Below, one piece after another: positions 49,857-59,547 of a DNA stretch of 64,000 nucleotides. Origin of the DNA: Oscillospiraceae bacterium (GTDB lineage Bacteria; Bacillota; Clostridia; Oscillospirales; Acutalibacteraceae). Below the pieces are notes generated by a model. That model saw nothing but the letters and a program-made list of their open reading frames with translations, did no database searches and was not told the origin of the DNA. The stretch covers positions 1-64,000 of the forward strand of contig SVPC01000008.1 in the NCBI GenBank assembly GCA_015066095.1, given 5' to 3'. Every line of letters starts with the position of its first letter. Positions within the stretch are counted from its first letter, which is position 1. The translations under genes and the position numbers were made by a program.

Positions 49857-50639
49857 TTACATTTTTCTTTCATGTGAAGGGGAGTGACCAAACATATTTT
49901 TATATTGCTTGTAAAATCCTGAATAGTCGTTAAAACCGCATTCGAGCGACGCTATTGTTGATGGTATCCCCGATTTGATTTTTTGGTGCGCGAGGACAAG
50001 TCGCTTCTTTATTATGTATTTATGAATAGGTATATTCATTTCTTTTTTAAAAATGTGTGAAAGTGAAGATATTGAAATATTTGCGAATTTTGCAATCTCT
50101 GATAAAGAAATGTTTTTATTTAAGTTTTGATTTATATGTGAAATTACCGATAATATAAGTTGGTTTTGCGAGTCTTCATTTAGGTTGACATTTTGCTTTA
50201 CTGAGATTTCACATAAAATTACAGTCAGCAGCGATTTTAATATGCTTTTTGAAATCAAATTTTCGTTTCGCGAGTATTTAATAAGTTTTTCGAAAAGATA
50301 CTTAAAATCGGTATCATATTCAAGTAGTTTTATTTGTGACAATTTTGCTGATAATATTTCGGTATCTTTTGAATCGGAAAAACTTATTGTACAGCGGCAG
50401 TAATTGTCAGAATTACCTTTGATTATAACCTGATGGTAAGTTTCATTTGGAATATATATAATGGTATTAGGTTTTATTTTTGTGTGAATATTTTCACTTA
50501 TAAGTTCAGCGTCACCTTTTAAAAATAATATTATTTCATTAAAGGTATGGAATTCTTTGCCGGTTTTCTCACTTGGGCCGCTTGCGTACTTGAAAATAAT
50601 GTTATCTGACTTTATGTAATGTTTAAATAGATTCTTCAT
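49857..50639 (-). CDS. AraC family transcriptional regulator
   Basis: ISLSEIAKFANISISSLSHIFKKEMNIPIHKYIIKKRL...ECGFNDYSGFYKQYKNMFGHSPSHERK. Confidence 0.92.
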   Translation of the reverse strand: MKNLFKHYIKSDNIIFKYASGPSEKTGKEFHTFNEIILFLKGDAELISENIHTKIKPNTIIYIPNETYHQVIIKGNSDNYCRCTISFSDSKDTEILSAKLSQIKLLEYDTDFKYLFEKLIKYSRNENLISKSILKSLLTVILCEISVKQNVNLNEDSQNQLILSVISHINQNLNKNISLSEIAKFANISISSLSHIFKKEMNIPIHKYIIKKRLVLAHQKIKSGIPSTIASLECGFNDYSGFYKQYKNMFGHSPSHERKM

Positions 50640-50748
50640 ATAATCACCAAATATATTATACAGCATTTTGCAAGAAAATCAATATCAAATGCAAAATTTG
50701 CAATTCATTTTGACAATTCAATACTGTATTATAAAGGTGGTGATGATT

Positions 50749-51414
50749 ATGAATAAATTACAAAAAAATCAAATTATTGAAAAAATTGAAAAAAACAAAA
50801 TTATAGCTATAATAAGAGGAGTACCAAAGGAAAAGTTAATTTCTTTGTGCGATGCGTTATACAAAGGCGGCATACGCATTTTAGAGCTTACATATTCTGC
50901 TGACGGTAGTGTTTCTGATACAGAAACTGCAAGTAATATTAAAATGCTGTCAGAACATTTTAAAGATAAACTGTATGTAGGCGCAGGTACGGTAATTACT
51001 AAACAACAGGTTAAACTCACAAGGAAAGCCGGCGGTTTATTTATTATTTCTCCCAATACCGATAAAAAGGTTATCAAAGCTACAGTAAGACAGGGACTTA
51101 TTTCTATTCCCGGCGCTCTTACTCCAAGTGAGGCGTGTGAAGCCAAAGCAAACGGAGCCGATTTTGTGAAACTCTTCCCAATGAAAAATATGGGTAGTGA
51201 TTATGTGAAAGCCATTAAAGCACCGTTATCACATATTAAGTTTTTAGCGGTTGGCGGAATTGATGAGAATAATATGGGCGAGTATTTAAAGGCAAAGATT
51301 TGCGGTTTTGGTGTAGGTGCCAATATAATCAACAAGAAAATGGTTGCAATCGAAGATTGGGATGGTATTACAGAACTTGCCAAAAAATATATGGCAGTTA
51401 TAGAAGAGGCTTAA
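50749..51414 (+). CDS. 2-keto-3-deoxy-6-phosphogluconate (KDPG/KHG) aldolase family protein
   Basis: KIIAIIRGVPKEKLISLCDALYKGGIRILELTY; YVGAGTVIT; FIISPNTDKKVI; FVKLFP; FLAVGGID. Confidence 0.93.
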   Translation: MNKLQKNQIIEKIEKNKIIAIIRGVPKEKLISLCDALYKGGIRILELTYSADGSVSDTETASNIKMLSEHFKDKLYVGAGTVITKQQVKLTRKAGGLFIISPNTDKKVIKATVRQGLISIPGALTPSEACEAKANGADFVKLFPMKNMGSDYVKAIKAPLSHIKFLAVGGIDENNMGEYLKAKICGFGVGANIINKKMVAIEDWDGITELAKKYMAVIEEA

Positions 51415-51435
51415 TTTTCTTAAAGGAGACCGAAA

Positions 51436-52497
51436 ATGAGAATTTTATCAAGTCAAAACCCAGAAATTATCTTTACAGGAAGAGAGGTTTTTGTGGACCA
51501 CGAAAAAAACAACCGCAGCGGACATTTAGGACACGCTATGGTTGAATGTAAGGACGGCTCACTTATTGCCTTTTACTCTAACTGCGCGGGTGAGTGTGGA
51601 AGACTATCGGGTATCGCGGGACATTCAATGTTTGGTTGGGTGGAATATAAGCGTTCATATGACCGAGGACTCACTTGGGGCGAACCCAAGATTTTAGAAT
51701 ATACTCACGAAGCATTTTTGCAGGGTGTTTTCAGAGTTGGATGTGAAAAGGCGGTTTGTTGTGATGACGGCACAATAGTTGTGTTCTGTTTGAGAAGCGT
51801 GGGCAAATATTTTGAACCCTATGTTACACCTGTTTGTCTTTTAAGCCATGATAATGGGGAGACTTGGAGTGAGCCTATTTCGGTAAGTGATGAACGCGGT
51901 AGAATTTATGATGCTATCTACCGTGATGGCCGTATTTATGTTCTTGAATTTTGTTATTCTACCGAAAAAGGTTTTATTTGTAAAGAAGAGGGTAAGTTTT
52001 ATAAAATTTTTGCAAGTGATGATAACGGCAAAAACTTTTATGAATATAGTACAATACCTTTTGATACGCTTGGCCACGCTTACGGTAATATGATTTTCAG
52101 ACCTGATGGTTCACTTGTATTTTACGGGTATAATGAAAAAGATGAGTACAATCTAACTGCGCTTATAAGTCCAGATGGTGGCAAAACCTGGGGTGAGCCT
52201 TTTAAAATGCCGGTTGCAAAAATTGCGCGTAATCCACAGGTTGGATATGCTAATGGTATGTATATATTGCAAGGCAGAAGTGAGGGCGGTGTGAACTTTG
52301 CAGTTTATTATTCCAAGGACGGTATCAATTGGGACCAAGGCACAATAGTAAACAATGGTCGTATAGGCGGTTGTTATTATTCTAATAATATGACCGTTAA
52401 AGGTGCCGACGGTAAAGAACGCTTACTTATGCAATACTCTGAATCGTATGCTTATGCTAAAACTAATATTATACACGCTTGGATAGAGATTGACTAA
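51436..52497 (+). CDS. BNR/sialidase-fold protein, copy 1
   Basis: Asp-box motifs SHDNGETWSEP, SPDGGKTWGEP; no signal peptide. Confidence 0.85.
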   Translation: MRILSSQNPEIIFTGREVFVDHEKNNRSGHLGHAMVECKDGSLIAFYSNCAGECGRLSGIAGHSMFGWVEYKRSYDRGLTWGEPKILEYTHEAFLQGVFRVGCEKAVCCDDGTIVVFCLRSVGKYFEPYVTPVCLLSHDNGETWSEPISVSDERGRIYDAIYRDGRIYVLEFCYSTEKGFICKEEGKFYKIFASDDNGKNFYEYSTIPFDTLGHAYGNMIFRPDGSLVFYGYNEKDEYNLTALISPDGGKTWGEPFKMPVAKIARNPQVGYANGMYILQGRSEGGVNFAVYYSKDGINWDQGTIVNNGRIGGCYYSNNMTVKGADGKERLLMQYSESYAYAKTNIIHAWIEID

Positions 52498-52552
52498 ACA
52501 TTAAAGCGCAGGGATTCGTTTTTTGTTTGAATATTGTTAAAAGGAGACAAAA

Positions 52553-53614
52553 ATGTATATTTTATCAAATGAAAACCCGAGAATAGTTTTTACAGGTAAA
52601 GAGACTTTTGTTGACCATGAAAAAAATAACCGTAGCGGACATTTGGGACACGCCATGGTTGAATGCAACGATGGTTCAATTATTGCCTTTTATTCTAACT
52701 GCGCGGGTGAAAGCGGTATAGAATGGGGACACCCCGGACATTCAATGTTTGGTTGGGTTGAGTATAAACGCTCTTTCGACCATGGGCTTACCTGGGGCGA
52801 GGCGAAAATTTTACCATATTCTTATGAAACTTTTTTGCAAGGTGTTCATAGAATAGGCTGTGAAAAGGCGGTTTGTTGTGATGACGGAACAATTGTTGTG
52901 TTCTGCTTGAGAAGTTTGGGTCAATATTTTGAACCGTACGACACACCCGTTTGTGTTTTGAGCCACGACTACGGCGAAACTTGGAGTGAGCCTATTTCGG
53001 TAAGTGATGAACGCGGAAGAATGTACGACGCGATTTATCGCGACGGCCGTATTTATTTGCTTGAATTTTGTTATTCCACCGAAAAAGGTTTCATTTGTGC
53101 CGAAGAAGGTAAGTTTTATAAAATTTTTGCAAGTGATGATAACGGCCGAAGCTTTTACGAATATACTACAATACCTTTTAATACTATAGGTCACGCTTAT
53201 GGTAATATGATTTTCAGACCGGATGGCTCACTTGTATTTTATGGGTATAACGAAAAAGATGAGTATAATCTAACAGCCCTTATAAGTCCGGATGGTGGCA
53301 AAACCTGGGGCGAACCCTTTAAAATGCCGGTTGCAAAAATTGCGCGTAACCCACAGGTTGGTTATGTTAATGGTATGTATATATTGCAAGGCAGAAGTGA
53401 GGGCGGTTTTAACTTTGTGGCGTATTATTCTAAGGATGGTATCCATTGGGATGAGGGTACAAAAATAAATGAAGGCCATGTAGGCGGTTGTTATTATTCC
53501 AATAACATAACTGTTCACGATGCAGATGGAAAAGAAAGGTTGCTTATGCAATATTCCGAATCGTATTACATCGCTAAAACCAATATTATCCACGCTTGGG
53601 TAGATGTTGAATGA
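52553..53614 (+). CDS. BNR/sialidase-fold protein, copy 2 (tandem paralog)
   Basis: Same length (353 aa) as upstream gene; identical over GHAYGNMIFRPDGSLVFYGYNEKDEYNLTALISPDGGKTWGEPFKMPVAKIARNPQVGY. Confidence 0.85.
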   Translation: MYILSNENPRIVFTGKETFVDHEKNNRSGHLGHAMVECNDGSIIAFYSNCAGESGIEWGHPGHSMFGWVEYKRSFDHGLTWGEAKILPYSYETFLQGVHRIGCEKAVCCDDGTIVVFCLRSLGQYFEPYDTPVCVLSHDYGETWSEPISVSDERGRMYDAIYRDGRIYLLEFCYSTEKGFICAEEGKFYKIFASDDNGRSFYEYTTIPFNTIGHAYGNMIFRPDGSLVFYGYNEKDEYNLTALISPDGGKTWGEPFKMPVAKIARNPQVGYVNGMYILQGRSEGGFNFVAYYSKDGIHWDEGTKINEGHVGGCYYSNNITVHDADGKERLLMQYSESYYIAKTNIIHAWVDVE

Positions 53615-53655
53615 AAATCAAAGGACTTGGGGAGTTTTCCTCAAGTCCTTTTGTG

Positions 53656-55251
53656 TTATAGATTATCGGGGGAGGCGATGGGTGGCACTTTACCTTTGAG
53701 TAAAATGGGGTAACAGTTACTAATCCAGTCGTACTCGGTTTTTTTGTCGTTTATAAGCCAAAGGGATGGGTTTTTGTTATACTCCCAGTCGAGTGGCTCT
53801 GCAATATCGTCGCTTACACTCGCGATTTTAAACGCTTTCTTTATATCGTCTATCATTTCATGTGTAGCAGAAGCAGGGTCACACGAAACGAATAACGGCG
53901 TACCGCTTCTTGCCAATAAATCGAGCCATTGGCGGTTCATTTCCCAAGGGATATAATCACCAAATATACAAACGCAGTCGGCGTCTACCATATAAAAGTT
54001 CTTGTTTTGCGGCAGACGGAAAGCAAGTGAGTTTATCCCAAACGCACGGGTGCGTGACCAAGATTTGCTACTTGTGTCGTCACCTACACGGTTGATTTCA
54101 ACAAGCCCTGCACATAGGTGGGGGATAGTATCGCAACCGATAAGTACCATTCCCTCGGTTTCTTCACGGATGAGACGGTAAAAATCGAGTGTGATTTCGG
54201 CACTCGTTTTACATTTATCGTAAAAAGACCAATTTTCTTCCTTGGTAATCATACCGTTAAAGTTAAGCCCAAAGCCTTCAAACAAATCACAAGTAGAGTA
54301 ATCGTGTTTTAAAAGTTCATAACCCCAACCGCGTATACGACGGAGAGTTTCCCGCAAATAATCTTTAATAACGGGATGTGATGGGTCAATGGGTGGAGTA
54401 TAATTTTGACAATCGCGTTTCAGTTGCCATTCGGGGTTTTTAAGGCTCAAATCGGGGTCTGCAAGCAAGCGTACCCAAATACCCGGTTTTACACCTTTTG
54501 CCTTTATCTCTTGCGCCAAGGTACCCATATTTCCAAATTTGTCACTTGGAATCCAAGGGCCTTCGGTCATTTTTTCGGTCCAGCCGTCGTCTATTACCAT
54601 ATAGGGGCGGTTGGAAAGACCTTCAGCTAAGGATGCTACAAATTCCGAGTCTTTTAAAATTTGCTCGCGTGAACTTTCACCGTAAGCGTAGTACCAGTTG
54701 TTACTGCCGTAAACAGGTTCTTTAGGGAGAATGGGGTCAGGCGACATAACCTTGCAAAACTCTACTGCGGCATTGAAAGAAGAAATTCCGCTATAGCTTT
54801 CGTTCACAAAGGTGCAAGCGTGCAGTTCTCTACCATTCAAATCTACACCCATAGCACCGCAACGAACATCGACCCAAGCGGTAACACCGCGGTCGTCATA
54901 TTCAAAGCTTACAAAGCTATTGGGGCGCACCTTGACACCAATACCCGTGGTTTGTGTGCCGTTTGATATAAAGAAATACCAAGGCATAAACTGTTCGGGA
55001 TTGATAGAACTCCAAAAAAGGTCGGCATAAGCTCGTTCCCATTTATCACCCATAACCCGAACGGGCTCTTGGGTTTTATAGTTCCACCTAAGGCATATAA
55101 ACTTTGGTTTTTCTGTTTTGGCATAAACAAAGGTTTTTAAAGAACGATTTTCTTGCTCGAAGCGTACCTTAATATCGCCAAAATCACGGGATAGGGGATG
55201 ACTATCTGTGCTTACAAGAATATCGTCAGGTTGTCTTATAATATTAAGCAT
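53656..55251 (-). CDS. Alpha-galactosidase-like glycoside hydrolase (GH36/melibiase-like)
   Basis: YMVIDDGWTEKMTEGPW; KPGIWVRLLADPDLSLKNPEW; RRIRGWGYELLKHDYSTCDLFEGFGLN. Confidence 0.8.
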   Translation of the reverse strand: MLNIIRQPDDILVSTDSHPLSRDFGDIKVRFEQENRSLKTFVYAKTEKPKFICLRWNYKTQEPVRVMGDKWERAYADLFWSSINPEQFMPWYFFISNGTQTTGIGVKVRPNSFVSFEYDDRGVTAWVDVRCGAMGVDLNGRELHACTFVNESYSGISSFNAAVEFCKVMSPDPILPKEPVYGSNNWYYAYGESSREQILKDSEFVASLAEGLSNRPYMVIDDGWTEKMTEGPWIPSDKFGNMGTLAQEIKAKGVKPGIWVRLLADPDLSLKNPEWQLKRDCQNYTPPIDPSHPVIKDYLRETLRRIRGWGYELLKHDYSTCDLFEGFGLNFNGMITKEENWSFYDKCKTSAEITLDFYRLIREETEGMVLIGCDTIPHLCAGLVEINRVGDDTSSKSWSRTRAFGINSLAFRLPQNKNFYMVDADCVCIFGDYIPWEMNRQWLDLLARSGTPLFVSCDPASATHEMIDDIKKAFKIASVSDDIAEPLDWEYNKNPSLWLINDKKTEYDWISNCYPILLKGKVPPIASPDNL

Positions 55252-55260
55252 ACTATTACC

Positions 55261-56046
55261 TTAAATCTCCATTTCACACACTAAACCGTAGTGGTCAGAT
55301 GGGAATCTGTATTTGTATTTAATGGGGTATTTACCTGGGCGCTGTTCTTCGCAGTAATCTATCATAGCGTAAGAAATTGGTTTGATGCTTTTGCTTATGA
55401 AGCAATAGTCTACATGGTCCTCGGGCCAGAGATGTGGCTCAAATTTATGATAGGTCACTCGCCAGTCGTTAGTTGTTACAGCGTTGATGTCAACATATTC
55501 TTCACACATAGTTTTGTATGCTACAGAGTCGGGGCGTGCATTAAATGTACCAGCAATAATTACGGGGAAGCCAGTGATTTCTTTTACATAATCGCAAATT
55601 ACTTTTGCACTCTTTTGCTGACCTTCTTCGCCAAGACCAACGTGAACATTTACACAGGTAAAGCATTTTCCCGTGGCTTTGTCTTTAAGGCTTACATAGT
55701 CGCAATAACGGCGGAAGTTATCCCACGAGCGTGAAAATTCTGTAGGAGTGTCTGAAAGCCAGAAATAGCCTGTTCGCATACATTCGAACTTTTTGCGGTC
55801 CCACAAAATCACAGTATCCATATACTTATCTAAATAGGTGTTGTGAAGTATATATTTATCCTTAAATTCTTTTTCGATAAATTTATACATACCGCTTTTG
55901 CCGGGGCATTCTTGTAAGAAAATTACATCAGCATCTAAAGGCTTAATGGCTTTTGCTATACGAGGTTGGCATTGCCAAGGCATGTGGCCGTCACGGTCGT
56001 GTATTGCTGTACCGTGCAAATTGAAACTAACAATTTTTAAACTCAT
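55261..56046 (-). CDS. Endonuclease/exonuclease/phosphatase family protein
   Basis: LKIVSFNLHG...LDADVIFLQEC...FTCVNVHVGLG...VIIAGTFNARPDS...RFPSDHYGLV. Confidence 0.9.
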   Translation of the reverse strand: MSLKIVSFNLHGTAIHDRDGHMPWQCQPRIAKAIKPLDADVIFLQECPGKSGMYKFIEKEFKDKYILHNTYLDKYMDTVILWDRKKFECMRTGYFWLSDTPTEFSRSWDNFRRYCDYVSLKDKATGKCFTCVNVHVGLGEEGQQKSAKVICDYVKEITGFPVIIAGTFNARPDSVAYKTMCEEYVDINAVTTNDWRVTYHKFEPHLWPEDHVDYCFISKSIKPISYAMIDYCEEQRPGKYPIKYKYRFPSDHYGLVCEMEI

Positions 56047-56051
56047 ATCTC

Positions 56052-57428
56052 TTACTCCTTTTCATTGGCGGGGAACCACTTAACAAGTTTAGGATTGGGG
56101 TCAAAGCATTTAACTGCTTCTTCCAAGTCGGCTTGGCAGTATGCAGTTTTAATTGTACCGCCGTACACTTCATGGAAGCCGTACATCACAGCCATGTGTC
56201 TCTCATTCTCGCGTTGATAGAATGTGTTGCCTGAAACCTTGAAACCAGGGTGTTCTTTTGGACCTTCTGTCCAGTTCCAAGAAACTAAGTTCCAGGAAGA
56301 AATATCGAGTATGTTATTTTCATAAACCGAGTCTACCCAACACTCTGCCAAGTGATTGGGGAAACCGTTGAAGTGTGAAGAATATTCGGGGTCACTTCGT
56401 TGTTCGGCTGACCAACTGTAACCTGCAAAACGCATAATATTATCTTTAAAGATATGTCTTATAAATTTGCCGTAACTGCCGCCAACCCATGCTTCATAAG
56501 ACCAGGTGCAGTACTCGATAAGGTTGCCGATAACTTGCATATCTTCGTTAATCATATAAGGACTGCCTTGGGGTGAGATACCTGCATCGTAATCGTGGTA
56601 AACCCAGTTGTTTTTAATAAGTGTGTTTTTCTGGTCAGCCCACACACCTATACAGTTACCACCACGAACTGAATTGTCGTCGCTCAAGAAGTCGCCACCA
56701 ATCCAACCGATTTCGCAGTTGGTGATGGTTGTATTATAGTTACCGCCTGCACAGTGGCAAATAGCACCGCCGCCGCAGTATTTCATACAGATATTATCGA
56801 TTGTAATATCGTGTGAATAGTCGTCCCAGCAAGAGAAGAAGTCAAAACGAAGACAGAACTCGATATCGTCGAAAACTTCGCCAGGGTTACCTTTTGACAT
56901 ATAAAGGTAAACAATATGATTGTTACGGTCGGCATAGAAGTGGAAGTCAGCTTCCAACTGATTGCTGGCGCGGCGCTTCCAACCTGTGTATTTATCTATA
57001 TCAAAAATAATGTTGCCTACAGAGCGGCAGTCTTCTGGAAAATGAGTCATCCATATGTGTTCTTTTTCGCATTTGTGCCATAAAGCGGGGTCGGCGTAGT
57101 TTTTGTCACTACCCAAAAGACAGGGCTTTGGACCTTCGCCGTAAGCGGCATAGGTGATACCGGTCTGCATTGTGATATCTTTGTATACACGCCAGGTACT
57201 GCCACGCTCTAAAAGAAGTGCATCGCCTTCTTCCATAAAGTTACCCATAGCGTGAAATTTATCAAAAGTAGCCCATGCAGTTTCGGGGGTAAGACCGTCG
57301 TTATCGTCATTACCATTGTTGGAAATGTGGTACTTTTTGCCCTTGATAACGAGTTCGTCTTTTGCATTTAGGATTTTTTCTTTTAGTGCTTCGGCTTCTT
57401 TGTCGGCACCGCCGTGCATACTCATCAT
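56052..57428 (-). CDS. Right-handed parallel beta-helix (pectate lyase-like) protein
   Basis: KYHISNNGNDDNDGLTPETAWATFDKFHAM N-terminus; repeated NTTITNCEIGWIGG, NTLIKNNWVYHDYDAGI coils. Confidence 0.85.
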   Translation of the reverse strand: MMSMHGGADKEAEALKEKILNAKDELVIKGKKYHISNNGNDDNDGLTPETAWATFDKFHAMGNFMEEGDALLLERGSTWRVYKDITMQTGITYAAYGEGPKPCLLGSDKNYADPALWHKCEKEHIWMTHFPEDCRSVGNIIFDIDKYTGWKRRASNQLEADFHFYADRNNHIVYLYMSKGNPGEVFDDIEFCLRFDFFSCWDDYSHDITIDNICMKYCGGGAICHCAGGNYNTTITNCEIGWIGGDFLSDDNSVRGGNCIGVWADQKNTLIKNNWVYHDYDAGISPQGSPYMINEDMQVIGNLIEYCTWSYEAWVGGSYGKFIRHIFKDNIMRFAGYSWSAEQRSDPEYSSHFNGFPNHLAECWVDSVYENNILDISSWNLVSWNWTEGPKEHPGFKVSGNTFYQRENERHMAVMYGFHEVYGGTIKTAYCQADLEEAVKCFDPNPKLVKWFPANEKE

Positions 57429-57559
57429 AATAAATCACCTCAAAAGTTTTACTTGAAGATTTACTCCACTTTGAGTATAATATAATCAAAAAGATATGTA
57501 AATGTGTATTTAGCCGCCAAAGTTTATAAATCGGCCGTTTTTTTAGAAGAGGTGATTTT

Positions 57560-58330
57560 ATGGTAAAGGAAATTACTGAATATTGGCATTCGGTTAAAAA
57601 AGAATCGGAATCTTTTGCGGGGCACAGCCATTTGAAAGCCGATTATGAAATCAATATTGTGCTTAAAGGTGAACTTGAAGTGACTCGTGGCGATAATGCA
57701 TTTGCCTTGAAAGCAGGAGATATGGTTTTCTTTTCGGCAAATATGTTTCATAAAAATATGGCAGTGTCGAAAGAAAACACCGAAAGTATTTCTATAATCT
57801 TTTCTTTGGAGGAAGGTACTTTTCCGGATAATTTTTTAAGATTTTATCGTTTATCCAGAAGTAATCTTGCGATTGTTAAGATTTTGGATGAAGAGATTGG
57901 TACTCGCAGAATGATAAGAACTCCTATACCTGCGGCAAGGGCGCTTTTAGAAGCCTTGATACTAAGGGCAGAGAGTGATACACATAAAACAAAAGCACTT
58001 TCCAATGCGTCAGCAGTTACATATCATAATGCGGTTAATTTTATGAATGAAAATATAGAAAAAACATTGATTATTAAAGAAATCGCGCGTGAGTGCGGCG
58101 TTTGTATTACCGTTTTGAAGGATGCATTTTCTAAATATGCAGGTAAAGGCGTACAAAGTTATTTCTTTGATTTGAAAATGGAAAAGGCGCGAGAACTTTT
58201 ACTTGCCGGTAAAACATCACGAGAGATTACCGAGGCGTTAGGTTTTTCCTCTCCGTCATATTTTTCGCAGTGTTTTCGACGAAAAAACGGTTGCAGTGTA
58301 AGAGAATATTGTAAAGAAAAAAGGGCTTGA
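57560..58330 (+). CDS. AraC family transcriptional regulator
   Basis: Cupin N-domain (GHSHLKADYEINIVLKGELEV); C-term REITEALGFSSPSYFSQCFRRKNGCSVREYCKEK. Confidence 0.92.
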   Translation: MVKEITEYWHSVKKESESFAGHSHLKADYEINIVLKGELEVTRGDNAFALKAGDMVFFSANMFHKNMAVSKENTESISIIFSLEEGTFPDNFLRFYRLSRSNLAIVKILDEEIGTRRMIRTPIPAARALLEALILRAESDTHKTKALSNASAVTYHNAVNFMNENIEKTLIIKEIARECGVCITVLKDAFSKYAGKGVQSYFFDLKMEKARELLLAGKTSREITEALGFSSPSYFSQCFRRKNGCSVREYCKEKRA

Positions 58331-58355
58331 AGATTTTTCTTCAAGCCCTTGTGTT

Positions 58356-59471
58356 TTATGAATATTCAGGTTCGATTATCTCGTCAACTTCAAATCTGTC
58401 AACTGCGTAATCATCAATTTCTACTTTAATATCTTTAAGTTTTGATTCGGTTTCTTTATTAAGTTCCGCATCCTTAATTATGTGGCGAAGAGAAAGGTCA
58501 AGTGTCTTTAAATAATAATCATCGTCTTTGAGATTTTTCTTTACAACGAGAGTATAATTTGTTTTATACTCGTTTTCAAAAAGTTTTACATCATCGATAT
58601 CCATCTTTTTAATTTTTGAAAAATACTCGCTGGATGATATGTCTAAAAGTGTGGCATAGGCGTCTTTGGGACCATCTTTTTGAGTAGAGTGGTCGTGGCT
58701 TTCTTCTTCGTCTTTGTAATAATCTTTATGAACTTCTTCAAAGGTTTTTTTACCTTTTTTAAGGTCTTTTACATACTTTTCAAACTGTTTTTTAACTTCT
58801 GCTCTTTCTTCATCAGATTCATTGTTTTCAAAGTTTACTTCCAACACATCTGCTAAAATATAGTTGTCGTAGAGTTGTTTCTTAATATCTTTTTTGGCGA
58901 TTTCTTTTTTGCCACCTTCACCATAAAGGTGCCCAAAATAAAGTTCTTTATAGTCGTTTAAAGAAACACCCATATAAGAAAGGTAATAATCTATAAGGGA
59001 AGAGGAGGCACCATCGGTTACATATTGGGTAAATGTTGTTAGAGATACGCCGTTAGGTTCAAAAAAGTCTTTAAGACTTTCCCAAAGAACGCTAGCATAA
59101 TATTTTGATGCCGAGATATCGCCTTCGCTGATTTCTAATTTGTTTTCTTTACATACTGTTTTGTAGTAAGCAACCTCTTTTAAAATTTCAATAGCGTGGT
59201 CTTTAACCCAAGTCTCAAAGTCTTTATCGTCGATTTTTTTTGAAAAATAATCGATTTCTTGGCCGCTTTGTTGTTCTTTTTCGCTTAAGCTGTTATAAAC
59301 TTCTGTTTGACCGTCAGAATATGCGTTGATAAGGGCACACATATAGTAAGCGGAAGTAAACTCATAATCATTTATAGTAACGGCAATCTCATCCTTAGGG
59401 TGACAGCCGACTGCTGTAAGCGCCATAATAAAAACTAAAATTACAGCGGCGATTTTTTTGATTGTTTTCAT
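58356..59471 (-). CDS. PrsA/SurA-like lipoprotein (candidate foldase)
   Basis: MKTIKKIAAVILVFIMALTAVGCHPKDEIAVTINDYEFTSAYY; next to mfd-pth. Confidence 0.65.
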   Translation of the reverse strand: MKTIKKIAAVILVFIMALTAVGCHPKDEIAVTINDYEFTSAYYMCALINAYSDGQTEVYNSLSEKEQQSGQEIDYFSKKIDDKDFETWVKDHAIEILKEVAYYKTVCKENKLEISEGDISASKYYASVLWESLKDFFEPNGVSLTTFTQYVTDGASSSLIDYYLSYMGVSLNDYKELYFGHLYGEGGKKEIAKKDIKKQLYDNYILADVLEVNFENNESDEERAEVKKQFEKYVKDLKKGKKTFEEVHKDYYKDEEESHDHSTQKDGPKDAYATLLDISSSEYFSKIKKMDIDDVKLFENEYKTNYTLVVKKNLKDDDYYLKTLDLSLRHIIKDAELNKETESKLKDIKVEIDDYAVDRFEVDEIIEPEYS

Positions 59472-59547
59472 ATTAAATCCTCCGTGATATACATTCAATA
59501 TATCAATTATATAACAAAATTGTTTGAATGTCTACAAAAATTTCAAA

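Noticed and set aside
51841-53593. Minus-strand ORFs antisense to the BNR paralogs, similar to each other
   Set aside because: Their similarity follows from the duplication of the sense genes.
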